Part shown: positions 11,520 through 20,859 of the stretch, piece by piece
Numbering within the stretch: the stretch's first letter is position 1
Layout: every line of letters starts with the position of its first letter
From: Progne subis subis
Taxonomy: Eukaryota > Chordata > Aves > Passeriformes > Hirundinidae
Direction: 5' to 3'
Length of the DNA: 64,000 nucleotides
Assembly (NCBI GenBank): GCA_022316685.1
Contig: JAKJHU010000565.1
Coordinates: 62,001-126,000 of the forward strand
Made by a program: the position numbers and the translations under genes
The notes under the pieces: model-generated
The model's database searches: none
The model's input: only the letters and a program-made list of their open reading frames with translations
What the model was told of the DNA's origin: nothing

Positions 11520-12173
11520 TGTTGGAGTCCAGGGCATTCCTTTGGCTGCCCTGGAGGGTCAGAGACCTGGACAGGGGGGTCTGGGACCCCAGCCCAGAGC
11601 TCAGAGGGACACTTGCTTTGATCTCAGTCCATGGCAGAGGCTTCCAACACTGAGAGATGAATTACAGGCCACAAGAGTGTGAAAAATAGTAGTTTAGCTT
11701 ATCACAGGGTGAAAAAACAGTAAATTTAGGTTTCTAGCATTGAAGTGAATGGGAGCAAGATGGAGGATTTGGGGTGTTGTCTCCTGCTTCTTCTTTCTTC
11801 TTCCCTCACTCCATTTCAGCTGTGACAGTGGCAGAAAGTAGTTCAAAGAGATAGGGTCAGAGTAGGTATGACCTGTTTAGTATAAGTGATAGACATTGGC
11901 AAGTAATGATAAATAAAGAATATGTAGCAATTAGTATAAAAGATAATGACAGCCCAGTTCAGGAGGAGTCGGGAGTCAGAGTTGGAGCCCGAGCAGCTGC
12001 AAACATCTTTTGTGGGGCACTGAGAAAATTGTAAGATGAGAACAATAAACGAAGCATGCAACCTTGAAAAATCAGAACCTGAAGACTCCGTCTCTTTCTT
12101 CCGGTTGGCATAGAGTTTTGCAGAGGGCAAAAAGACTCTAAAACCACCTGAAGGTCGGGGAAAGCCCACGACA
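11520..12173 (+). mobile_element. Solo LTR inside E3 env
   Basis: TGTTGGAGTCC...CCCACGACA, 654 bp, with AATAAA near 12,043. It is flanked by TTACAC at 11,514-11,519 and 12,174-12,179, a clean 6-bp target-site duplication. If it is excised, the E3 env frame runs across the site, which confirms the boundaries. Confidence 0.85.
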
Positions 12174-12747
12174 TTACACCACTTAGTACTAATAATCCTA
12201 CTAATACAAGTAATAATATAACAAACACTTGCTTAAAACCAAACTTCTACCATCCCGTAATCCCAAGGCTACTTAACTAATCTCTAAATGCATCATCACT
12301 TTCTTTTAAATCATGTAATTTGTTCTTCATTAATTGCAATTTTTTTGGGAATTGATCCAGAATGGTCAGACAGGTTCATGCAGCACATTCCTTCAAACTC
12401 TTTACACCCACGGTTATGTGCTAAAAGTAAAAATCAATCGCAGAACAGTTTTGCAAAGCAGCATGATTAACACTGGTAACATCCACTGATAGCTCATCAA
12501 AAATTTGGCTAGTCACATTCAATTCTGATTTTGTCCAGCATGCCATCTGCTTCAATGTAGTCATTGCTCTGGCGGCTGTTGCTCTTGGAATAAACATGGG
12601 TGTTAACACTGTCCCAGCTTGGGACCAGAATTTGGGATCTCCCACGTCTATACAATGAGCTAATTGAAGGGATCCTGCAACACTTGTTGACACCATGAGC
12701 AGAAGGCACGCAACACATGAGAGCATTTTACCATGCGGAACTGCCAT
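12174..12747 (-). pseudogene. env: E3 env lacking SU
   Basis: Starts with ATG at 12,747 and a signal peptide (MLSCVACLLLMVSTSVAG), then goes almost at once into a fusion-type transmembrane subunit: hydrophobic/Ala-rich stretch, helical region, and a perfect C-x6-CC (CKEFEGMCC) near 12,400, then a membrane span ending at the solo LTR insertion. The tail resumes at 11,519. The receptor-binding SU is essentially absent. One single-base frameshift lies in a T-run near 12,430. The TM motifs resemble alpharetrovirus/class II bird ERVs. It overlaps the C-terminal end of the zinc-motif ORF in another frame by about 88 bases. Confidence 0.8.
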
Positions 12748-13190
12748 ATCCCTTTTTTAATGGCCCACACTGTATGCGCAAATCTCCAATCTGCTACTCC
12801 ACCAAAATCTCCAGGAACAGGGTTAGGTATCCCCAACACTACCTGTGCTGCTTGATGAAAAGCACCAAGGGTACCACTATAGCAATGGTCACACAAACCA
12901 CCCTCACGCCAAAGCTTTGGTGTCTCTCTCCCAAATTGTGCACCACAAACTCCGCAGCTCACTTCTATAACTATTACTCCCTGACACTGAGGACACTCTT
13001 TTTCTTGCCACTCATGCAAGTCCTGGGAAAGTTCCAATGATCCCAAGGGGCCTTGGTGACCAATAATGAATGCTACAACCCAGTCTGGGTCAGGAGGGCG
13101 TTGTTCACCAGTGGCCTCGACCACCACCTGTCTCGGCAAGGACTTGATGATCCTTCTTCCTTCTTTTCCTTCCTTGCCAGCCGAGTCCAT
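12660..13190 (-). CDS. E3 ORF with CxxC zinc-binding pairs, unknown
   Basis: Uninterrupted 176-codon frame from ATG at 13,190. Residues 66-103 hold three CxxC pairs (C66-C69, C79-C82, C100-C103), a spacing compatible with a zinc ribbon or treble-clef fold; two further cysteines, C164 and C167, lie near the end. The N-terminus is basic. It sits just upstream of env and overlaps the env signal peptide. I do not recognise a gag, pol or env domain in it, so it could be an accessory gene, a captured host fragment or a remnant of pol. It is intact although the neighbouring env carries a frameshift. Confidence 0.45.
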   Translation of the reverse strand: MDSAGKEGKEGRRIIKSLPRQVVVEATGEQRPPDPDWVVAFIIGHQGPLGSLELSQDLHEWQEKECPQCQGVIVIEVSCGVCGAQFGRETPKLWREGGLCDHCYSGTLGAFHQAAQVVLGIPNPVPGDFGGVADWRFAHTVWAIKKGIWQFRMVKCSHVLRAFCSWCQQVLQDPFN

Positions 13191-13739
13191 TTACTCGGTT
13201 CCCATTGTGGTCCAGATGCACAGCTCAAAGGCTTGGGTGCAGCTGTTGTCGAATTCGCCTCAGAGGTGCCCTGATCGCTGACCAGCAGGTTTCAGAGTGA
13301 CAGATTCCAGGGCCCTTGGAGATCTGTCAGTCTGGGATGAATTTGAGATCAGCTGCTCTGGCCAGAAGTGTTCCTCTTATCTTCTCTGGAGCTGACCATC
13401 TGGCTTTTTATCTTCAGAGGGCTTGTGGTGTTCACTGCGTGCAGAAGGCTTACTGTGACCCTGTTCAGCATGAAACCGCTTTGTCAGCAATGCACAAATG
13501 AAAACCACCCCAACTTGGCTCTTACTTGGCAGCTGCTGCAGCCACACAACTTAGTAAGGTATCTTTGGGTTTTCACCAGGTTAAGTCTTTAGTAAATAAA
13601 TTCCAAGTGGACACTAAACAATTATTTCACTAAGAGATGATGAAATTTTAAAATTAAAAGCAAGTCAGACTGCAGATGTAATTAAACTACATAAGAAACT
13701 CCAGTTGGTGGGGATCCATTCACTATATAGAGAGAAATT
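13191..13739. other. Unassigned E3 interior
   Basis: Sequence between the zinc-motif ORF and the next solo LTR. Short open frames only; no domain recognised on either strand. A plus-strand stretch at about 13,630-13,730 is Lys/Leu-rich but broken. Confidence 0.4.
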
Positions 13740-13745
13740 ACTAAT

Positions 13746-14461
13746 TGTGGTGGTGCAAAAGGTTGATTTGTTATGTTTTACTTGTTATATAAAGTTTTTC
13801 TGTAAATTTTATATGAGATTTCATAATAGTATGTTCCATTGTACCCCCCTGTCCTTTGTAATAGTTCCTCCCCCGATGAGTTGTTATGTAAGAGTTCATT
13901 TCTTGTCAATCATCCCTCTCCCTCACCTGTCCCTGTCAATCCTCTCCCTCTCCTCTTGGGCGCCCTGTCTGTCACTTCGGGGCCCTTCCCTGGTTTCTGG
14001 AAAGATCCAGGGAGGGCGTCGAGTGATTGGTGGACGCCTGGGAAATCCCCCACCTCCTTCTTGCGATTGGATCCCTGTTCAAAGGTTGACACCCTCTGTT
14101 ACACCCCCTTATTCCCTCATTGGCTGGCCCGTTGTCGCCACCCCCAGTTCCACCCCCATTTAAAAGTTGTTGCACAGCCCTGCTCGGGGCTCTCTCTGGG
14201 CAGTGGCTGACTGAGGTGGAGCTCCTTGTCAGACTCCCCTCCAATAAACCATCCTGTTACCCTGTCAGAGAGTGCCGACTCTTTATCTGCCGCCGTGGTC
14301 GTGTCTTCATCAAAGCCCTGTCGCTGGTGTGGGGAATCAAGACCCCACAGGGAGGAGGTGGCTTGCCCAGCCTGCCACCCCAACCTCGCCACACGTTAGC
14401 CGCAGTGTGGGCTGAGCTAGCCTGTGGGCTGCGCCAACCGAGCGCAAAGGGCACTGCGACA
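13746..14461 (+). mobile_element. Solo LTR with 6-bp duplication
   Basis: TGTGGTGGTGCA...CTGCGACA, 716 bp. It has a TATA-like ATTTAAAAG near 14,158 and AATAAA near 14,243. ACTAAT flanks it at 13,740-13,745 and 14,462-14,467. An LTR with the same TGTGGTGGTGCA start lies on the minus strand at 59,681-60,391. Confidence 0.85.
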
Positions 14462-14646
14462 ACTAATCAAGGTAATTACAAGGACCGAGCATTAGTTTCC
14501 TGCATGCTTTCCCAGGCTGGGAACCAACAGAGTTGACTTCATGGAAAGTTGACTAGGGTGAACTCGGAACTCACTCTCTCAGCCAGAAGACTAGTTAAGG
14601 AGTGTTACTGATAACAAAGAAGAAAAGTTATACAACATTGATTATT

Positions 14647-15035
14647 TGTCACCCTGGTTTTTCTGAGTTTTTTAAAGCCTTTTGATTGTTCATAAGATGG
14701 AGTCAGACTTTTTAGCTACTGTACAATATTAGGAGCAGTTTTTGCCTTTTCTCACACATGTAACATAAACAAATCCTTTGTTTTTCATTCTCTGTCCTTT
14801 GTTTGCATATTTCTAGCCTGAAAACAATTGTAACTGACAGTTGGTCTGGCCATTCAGCTGGGAGGTGATAACTCCAGAAGCCAATCCACAGCCAGACCCA
14901 CAAATGTATAAAAAGTAAGAAATAAACAGGCAGAGGGGCTCTCGGCCTTGGCTCAGCCTTGGGCTCTCTCGGAGGAACGTCTCTGCTCTGCGAAATCTCT
15001 CGTCTCCGTGTGGTTGCTTTGCATGTCCGATCACA
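14647..15035 (+). mobile_element. Short solo LTR
   Basis: TGTCACCCTGG...CCGATCACA, 389 bp. It has a TATA box (tgtataaaaag near 14,904) and an AATAAA close behind. ATTATT flanks it at 14,641-14,646 and 15,036-15,041. A sister copy with its own duplication is at 58,567-58,942. Confidence 0.85.
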
Positions 15036-15041
15036 ATTATT

Positions 15042-15149
15042 ATAAATTACTTTGTTCTCATCTGCTTTTAGCATTTGTCTCTTACAAGTTTTCATCCATT
15101 CCTGTAGAAACCTAACCCTTTTTCCACTCCCCTCTGGCAGCTCCCATCC
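15042..15149. other. E3 sequence 3' of CEPT1
   Basis: On the minus strand this follows the CEPT1 stop codon. It may be CEPT1 3' UTR or viral sequence. I cannot tell which. Confidence 0.3.
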
Positions 15150-16150
15150 CTAGTGATGGTTCGAGGGCATGGGGCAGCCCTTGATGCGGAACACGTGGAT
15201 GTGCAGGTGGGCAGCAATTCTGGCTGCACACGCTGACACAGTATCGGAGCAGGTCAGACAGGGACAGGATCAGGGCAATCCAGAGGACAATATACTCATC
15301 AATAAAGCTGTTAAAATGCTTGGTCAAGGAACAGCAATGCTGGGCCTATGAATGCTGTGTTATATAAGTACATATCACTCTTGGCCATGTGGGCAACCAC
15401 CAGTTGATTTGTGATCTTGGCAGACACAAAGCCAAAAGTCAGGCTGTAGAGGCAGAGGTGCCTCTCAAAGAGCTGCACAGCAGATTTCTCGTAGATCATT
15501 GCAGCCGAGACAATCATGGAGCCAATATGGAGAAAAGGTGAGAGGACACTTGTTCCTGCTATAGTGGATCTATTTTTGCCAACTCTAATTTGCACAGGAG
15601 AATATGGTTCCTGCCACAGTACAATGAGCTGGGGGTATTTTTACCTGAATGTTCAGTCTTGGAATTAGAGATTGGTAAAAAGGTGTTCCTCCAATCACTG
15701 CCAGTAAATGCATGATTATTATGAAGATTTGTACTTTAGTCACATCAATCATGCCGAAGCGCAGTGTTCTTGAGATGTACGTCTGTCAATGTGCGCAGTA
15801 GAACATGAATGTCACAGCAAAACAACAGAAGAACATCCAGTCAGGGTTGGTGTCCAGCTGCACAACAATACAAGTTCCCAAAACCACAAAGACTGTGGAC
15901 AATGAATCACAGCTATGATCAAAAAGTTCTCCTAACGGAGTGCTGCTATTTGTCCTTCTTGCTTGTTTTCCATCTGTAGCATTGAGGGACTGGAATGCCA
16001 CAGGCACAAGCAATGAATGTCCCGGAAGGCGTCTGCCTTTGAAGATGTTGAGCAGTAACATACTAATAACAGAGTTGTTATTAGTATGTTATTAACAGTT
16101 TGATGATGGTGATCAGATTGGGAGCAGTCCAGGCTGCAGAATTGATACTG
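15150..16150 (-). pseudogene. CEPT1: CEPT1 cDNA (retrocopy) fused into E3 gag
   Basis: Intronless minus-strand copy of choline/ethanolamine phosphotransferase 1, the ER/nuclear membrane enzyme for the last step of phosphatidylcholine and phosphatidylethanolamine synthesis. It begins at the segment APNLITII (about 16,130) and runs to the natural C-terminus with a stop near 15,153, so roughly the first 80-90 residues are missing. The CDP-alcohol phosphotransferase signature D-G-x2-A-R-x8-G-x3-D-x3-D is complete near 15,906-15,974. Several multi-exon stretches are joined without introns. It is broken by stops (for example a TGA at the Trp position after FYCAH, about 15,783) and frameshifts. It lies in the same orientation as gag, and gag reads directly up to it. 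Confidence 0.85.
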
Positions 16151-17247
16151 CAGTATGAATCCAATCTAACATTGTTCGAGCATTTTTCAGATTTCAAGCT
16201 GTGCTCTTTTACTGTGTTTTTTTTTTTTTTTTACCTGTTGCAAGATTTTCCATTCATGCTGCTCACACACAGGATTGCCATCTCTGAACACGACAGGACA
16301 CGCTACAGGACATGCCATGTGTCCTGCGGGTTCCCACTGTCCTTCGAGTACAGCATCACCTATAATTTTGGACCATCGAGTCACGGAGGGGGCAGGCAAA
16401 GGTGTTGCCTGGGAACTGCTTTCTGCAGTTTGTTCTAGCAGTTGTCGCATTGGAGTTAACTGGGAGCTGAAAGATGTTGGCTCCTCCTGATTTTTAGCAT
16501 TTATTGTAGATAATTCTTGGGCCTTTTCCAGTAGCAGCTTAGTTGCTGCTTGCGCTCGCTCCTTCAGGCGCTGCATCACTGCCTGAATTTGATCAGTCAG
16601 TTCTTTTAAACCAGTCATGGGTTCTGTCCAGGGTTCTGCTGGGGGAAGCAGTGCTCCATCATCGAGGTCCTCCTCTAATTCGTCCGGCAGCGGAACAGCG
16701 TCTGGGGAAGGTGGTTAACAGCAGGGGTCACGGGTTCCCCTCTCTTGGTAGACCAGTGTCTCTTTGGGCACAGCCAGGAAAGGGGGGGGCACATGGCACA
16801 TGCGTAGTGGTAGCAGTAGGGCTGGGAGTGGCTCCGGAGGGGTTTTGAAGCATTTTGGCTACTGTACTACACTGGGTTGCCGTCAGGCCTTTGATCGGGG
16901 GGAGCGCCTTGCTTCTGAGAAAAGCTCCAAGCCGGCTTGGTGGTGGTGGTGGCGGTGCGGGAGCAGCGCACCGGAGCTCAGGTGACGGGGATGGTCTGCG
17001 GGCCGGGAGCGGCGAGCCGGGCATCGGCCAGTGACGGTGCCGGGGCGCTGGAGGCGGCAGGAGGGCACGGCAGGGGCCCTGCAGCTCCTCTCAAACTTCA
17101 CAGCATCGGGGGGTTGTTAAATGTCCATTTCCCTGCGCCCAGTTAATCAGCTTTTGCAGTACTTTTTCTGCTACTGCCTTTCCTCTCTCAGAATATAATA
17201 ATAAGCAACTTCAATGCGGCAGCAAATTCGCACTCCATGCTTGCCAT
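16151..17247 (-). pseudogene. gag: E3 gag (matrix and N-terminal capsid)
   Basis: Starts at ATG 17,247 with a matrix-like N-terminus, then a proline-rich middle region, then a coiled region and the start of capsid (PSVTRWSKIIGDAVLEG, then EWKILQQ) near 16,245-16,380. An expanded A-run (plus poly-T, 16,219-16,236) sits in the coding sequence right after LQQ. Capsid sequence continues to MLDWIHTA near 16,155, where the text changes to CEPT1. Frameshifts occur in matrix and around the A-run, with a stop near 16,725. Family knowledge: bird class II (alpha/betaretrovirus-like) capsids have this W-x-x-I and LQQ-K-K pattern. Confidence 0.8.
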
Positions 17248-17561
17248 CGTCAATGGAGCAGGGAAGGGAGTACTCAGAGCTTTCCACTTTTTTTCAAGAA
17301 AACTGCCCCCTGCTCCCCCTACCAGCTCAGCCTCGCAATTTATTTGCAAGGATGGCGAGCTTCTGCCTCAGTGCTGATGCATCTCTCGGCAGATCAGCGT
17401 CTGACTGCTATTTTCTGGAGGGTCTCACCTCAATGCAGCTGCATCTGTCGGTGAGTTCAGCGTCCAACTGCTCAGCGTCCCACGGCTAATTTTCTCCTCC
17501 AGGTCGTCACCCCAAGGTCTGACGTTCAGTGCCAATTAAAGGTGATTTTGAAAAAAAACAC
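17248..17561 (-). other. E3 5' leader
   Basis: Untranslated leader between the 5' LTR and gag on the minus strand. A primer-binding site could not be assigned with confidence. No gene. Confidence 0.5.
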
Positions 17562-17928
17562 TGGGAACAGCCAGAGTCAAACACCTTCTTCATAGAAGTA
17601 GTGGTGAATGTTCATTTTATTGAGGGTACACAGGGTTCTTTTATACATACATCATTCTAGTGCATAAGCTGTTCACACGGCATTTTACTACATGTCATTG
17701 GCTATCTCCTCCTGTCCACAAGCTCCAGGCAGCTATACTATTGGATAGTGTTATCTGCATAAGTATTCCTTTGCAGTTACCCATTTACACTTTGTTGAGA
17801 GGCCATCAGCTTGTTCCCAGGCTCTTTGTCCTGGTTCTCAGGCTCAACGTCCTTGACAGTGCTGAAACAACAGAACTTTCCAAGCACTGGAAGGCCTCTC
17901 TGTGTCTGTCTCCAAAAATCCTGCTACA
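17562..17928 (-). mobile_element. E3 5' LTR
   Basis: Pair of the LTR at 11,096-11,442. It carries the AATAAA signal (plus ttttatt near 17,613) and a ~25-bp insertion near 17,710 relative to its partner. The U3 end (minus TGTAGCAGG) abuts the flanking repeat GTCAAGG. The U5 end has diverged by about 10 bases. Confidence 0.75.
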
Positions 17929-17935
17929 GTCAAGG

Positions 17936-18600
17936 AACAAACAATCGTGTTTCAGCTGATTGTCATCAAAAACAATCCCAAGACGCTCCATGAACTGCAA
18001 CAGCTCTGTGGTTCCATTAATTGGGTTCAAACCCTTCTTGGAATTTCCTCAGAAGACCTCGCTCCGCTTTTTAACCTTCTGTGAGGGAGCTGTGAACTCA
18101 GTTCTCCTAGGAGCTTGACCCCTGAGGCAAGAAAGGCAATTACCTGCATCCAAGAGGTTCTGTCAGCCTGACAGGCCCACAGGTATGATCCATCTTTTCC
18201 ATTTCTGATTGCAGTGTTAAGTAGAGTCCCACATTGGAGTGGACTGATTTTTCAATGGGACCCAGACTTAAAAGACCAGTTGCTCATCCTCGAATAGGTT
18301 TTCCTTCAAGCACAACCAACTAAAACAGTAACCACACCGCAAGAAACCATGGCAGCAGTCATCTGTAAGGGCAGGGCTCGCTTCTGCTCTCTTGTGGGGT
18401 GTGACTTTGCATGCATCTACATGCCATTGGCAACTACCAAGGAGCTAGAGTTTCTGCTCCAAAATAATGACAACCTCCAGTTTGCCCTAGATATCTATCC
18501 AGGAAAAATTTCCATCCATATCCTGGCCACAAATTATTTAAAGCAGAACTTCATTTGGTTCCCAAATTCATTCAAGGTAAAACTCCTCTCGAAGCTGTGA
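17936..18600 (+). pseudogene. pol: E4 reverse transcriptase, C-terminal part
   Basis: Starts abruptly inside the RT thumb. Visible class II landmarks are LHELQQLCGSINWV and APLFNLL, followed by the connection domain (ELEFLLQNNDNLQFALD). There are several stops between 18,080 and 18,350. The 5' half of the element (LTR, gag, protease, RT palm) is absent; E3 sits at this junction. Confidence 0.8.
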
Positions 18601-19214
18601 CAGTCTTTACAGACGGCTCAGGGTCTTCTCATAAGTCAGTCATGACTTGGAAAGACACTAGGACACAGAAGTGGGAGTCTGACGTCCGAGTAGTGGAAGG
18701 ATCTCCACAAATTGCTGAGATGGCAGCCGTTGTCAGGGCATTAGAGAAGTTCAAAGACCAACTGTTTAACCTAATCACAGATTCAGCATATGTAGCTGGT
18801 ATAGCTATGAGGGCTGAACATGCCTTTTTAAAGGAGGTGTCAAATAGAAACCTTTATAATTTGCTTTCTAAACTGATTTATCTTATCTCCCACAGAAAGC
18901 AACCATATCATGTCATGCATGTGAGGTCGCACACTGACCTTCCCCGTGCTATCGTGGACAGCAACAAGAGAGCAGAAGCACTGGCAATGGCGGCACAAAC
19001 ACCAGCCCTCCCAGACACGTTCCAACAAGCCAAGCTCTCCCATCAATTTTATCATGAGATTGTCCCAGCACTAGTGAGGATGTTTCACCTCACCAGGGGA
19101 CACGCCAAAGCTGTGGTGGGATCATGTCCGCAATCATATCTGACGTGTTCGTGTCTGCCAATCATACCAGGAGCCCTTTTTAGACAAAGGCATCAACCCA
19201 GGAGGCCTCAATAG
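18601..19214 (+). pseudogene. pol: E4 RNase H and integrase N-terminal domain
   Basis: One open frame. RNase H motifs are in order: VFTDGSGSS (first Asp), the Glu region QIAEMAAV, LITDSAYV (Asp), and HVRSHTDLP. The integrase zinc domain follows (HQFYHE...HLTRGHAKAVV...CP), but the second Cys region is lost when the frame shifts near 19,120-19,160. Class II (beta/alpharetrovirus-like) pol. Confidence 0.85.
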
Positions 19215-19917
19215 TAATGAACTGTGGGAGACAGACGTTACACATGTTCCATCTTTTGGTAGGCAGAAGTATATTCACATGTCAGTAGATACATTCTCAG
19301 GCGCAGTTTTCACCTCAGCACATGTGGGTGAAAGCATCTGCTTTGTTAAAAGACATTTCTTACTGGCCTTTGCAACTCTGGAAATTCCCCAGAAAATTAA
19401 AACAGACAATGGCCCCGCCTACTCCTCAAAACAGCTAAAGGCATTCTTCCAAGATTGGGGCATCAGACATAACAAATGGATACTGTGCTCTCCCACAGGC
19501 CAATCAGTCACTGAGAGGACACATTAGACTCTTAAGAGAGTCCTTCACCGACAGCAGGGAGGTTCAGAGACACTTCCTCCCGTTGAGAGGCTCTGCAAGG
19601 CACTTGATGTAATGAACTTTGTAAATTGTTCAAGCACTGAGCCTAATGCCCCCGTTGTCAGGCACTTCTCGAATTCAGCCTAAGCTAGGCTTGAAGAGAA
19701 GCTGCCTGTGTTGATCAAGGACCCAGAAACACATCAAATATCAGGCCCTCTTCGGTTGATTACCTGGGGTAGAGGGTACACATGTATATCCATGCCTACA
19801 GGCCCTAGGTGGCTTCCTGCAAAGAACATCAAACTTTACCTAGGACCCATAGATACTAACAAAGCCAATTCTGAGCAAAATACAGAGTCACCAAAGGTGC
19901 AGCAGACAGCCACTTAG
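19215..19917 (+). pseudogene. pol: E4 integrase core and C-terminal domain
   Basis: Catalytic residues are visible: Asp in ETDVTHV (about 19,233), Asp in KTDNGPAY (19,405), Glu in VTERTH (about 19,513), with 35 residues between the last two. A TAG follows at 19,525. The C-terminal SH3-like part (GPLRLITWGRGYTC...RWLPAKNIKLY) is open from 19,708 to 19,917. Broken by stops near 19,525 and 19,682. Confidence 0.85.
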
Positions 19918-19931
19918 AAGAGGAGGAGAAG

Positions 19932-20141
19932 ATGGCCGGTCCCACAAAGGACAGCTCAGTGTCCTGTGACCAGCCAAGAGACAAGACAAGCAAGGCCTAC
20001 CAGATGCAACAAAAACTAAGAAAAGAAGTGATTTCTTTCCTTACCCTTTATTCCTTACCCTTATTTCCTTACCCTCTCCCACAAAATCTTTTTACCCAAA
20101 CTATGTTAACTTTATTTAAAAATATCTCTTCTATTTGTTAA
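19932..20141 (+). CDS. E4 small ORF, possible env leader
   Basis: 69 codons from an ATG in good context (aagATGG). Charged N-terminal half with QMQQKLRK, then a hydrophobic C-terminal half. It lies between the integrase end and the cystatin-like ORF. Betaretrovirus env leaders start in this position, so it may be the leader exon of a spliced message; nothing more can be said. Confidence 0.35.
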   Translation: MAGPTKDSSVSCDQPRDKTSKAYQMQQKLRKEVISFLTLYSLPLFPYPLPQNLFTQTMLTLFKNISSIC

Positions 20142-20208
20142 ACTACTAAATTGTTGTTTTTTATTGATATCAAACACTAACCCACCGTCCTGCAAAAAGA
20201 GACAAAGT

Positions 20209-20859
20209 ATGGAGACAAGTCATATTCTCCTGCTGATTGTTTCTATCATCACCACCCAGACCGTGGTCCAGGCAGTAGAACATCCAGAAACAGATGCTGC
20301 AGTGCAGAAGATGCTGCGATACGCTATTGCCCAGCATGACAAAAGTAATTACCATCTGTTCCCAAGCCAAATTGTAAAGGTCATAAAGGCAGAAAAGCAA
20401 GTTGCAGGAGGAATCAAATATAACATAGTGGTGAAATTAAAACAAGATTACAAGTATGAACTATGTAACTTAGTGGTATTTCATACACCATGGAAGAACT
20501 CAATACAAATACTAAAAGACCAATGCCAAAAGAGTGAGCCCCCAGCCAACACTCCTGATCCGAAAAAGACTGATACAAACACTCAAAACCCTCTAACAAC
20601 TAACTTTAGACATAAAAGCAAAGACCAAGTCACAGAACAGATAGCTGCTGAAAAAATTTATAAAACTCCTTTTTTCTTTGTTATTACTGTAACCATTCTT
20701 TTACTGCCTTTATCCATCTATCTTTATCATTTATATCATCGCAAACATGTTATTAACACTGTCTTTTCAGTTTTTCAACAGGGAGGGGAGAACAAACTAG
20801 ACAAAGACAGTAAAGGATCAGAGGACGATCCAAATAACCTGCCAAACACCCCCCCTTGA
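20209..20859 (+). CDS. Cystatin-like type I membrane protein in E4
   Basis: Intact 216-codon ORF from ATG 20,209 (agtATGG, strong context) to TGA. Residues 1-22 form a signal peptide. Residues 29-107 read as a type 2 cystatin: helix LRYAIAQHDKSN (36-47), then VKVIKAEKQVAGG (56-68), where Q64-V-A-G-G68 aligns with the QxVxG loop, then the PW loop at P94-W95 (HTPWKNS), and cysteines C86 and C106 at the places of the second cystatin disulfide. The loop with the first disulfide is deleted. A Pro/Thr/Lys stalk (108-150) leads to a membrane span (about 154-172) and a 44-residue charged tail. Cystatins inhibit papain-family proteases; the VxG residue here is Ala, so inhibition is unproven. It lies between pol and env, both broken, while this frame is not. 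Probable capture of a host cystatin. Alternative: an independently evolved viral glycoprotein with convergent motifs. Confidence 0.75.
   Translation: METSHILLLIVSIITTQTVVQAVEHPETDAAVQKMLRYAIAQHDKSNYHLFPSQIVKVIKAEKQVAGGIKYNIVVKLKQDYKYELCNLVVFHTPWKNSIQILKDQCQKSEPPANTPDPKKTDTNTQNPLTTNFRHKSKDQVTEQIAAEKIYKTPFFFVITVTILLLPLSIYLYHLYHRKHVINTVFSVFQQGGENKLDKDSKGSEDDPNNLPNTPP

Larger units (their letters stand above)
11096..17928 (-). mobile_element. E3: class II provirus with captured CEPT1
   Basis: Complete minus-strand provirus. The 3' LTR is 11,096-11,442 and the 5' LTR about 17,562-17,928. The direct repeat GTCAAGG flanks it at 11,089-11,095 and 17,929-17,935. Order on the minus strand: LTR, leader, gag (interrupted), CEPT1 cDNA, unassigned 3' sequence, a zinc-motif ORF, env signal plus TM, polypurine tract, LTR. 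Pol is absent. Three later solo LTRs sit inside it (11,520-12,173; 13,746-14,461; 14,647-15,035). By eye the LTRs differ at roughly 15% of sites plus indels, so the insertion is old. The organisation resembles replication-defective transducing retroviruses, in which a host cDNA replaces viral genes. Confidence 0.8.

Noticed and set aside
16219..16236. Poly(A) (minus strand) as the tail of a LINE-made CEPT1 retrocopy
   Set aside because: It lies on the 5' side of CEPT1, and gag sequence continues on both sides of it, so it is an expanded A-run inside gag.
11050..17960. E2 integrase and E4 RT as parts of one interrupted element
   Set aside because: They are on opposite strands and of different classes (E2 gamma/ERV-L-like, E4 class II); the junction existed before E3 inserted.
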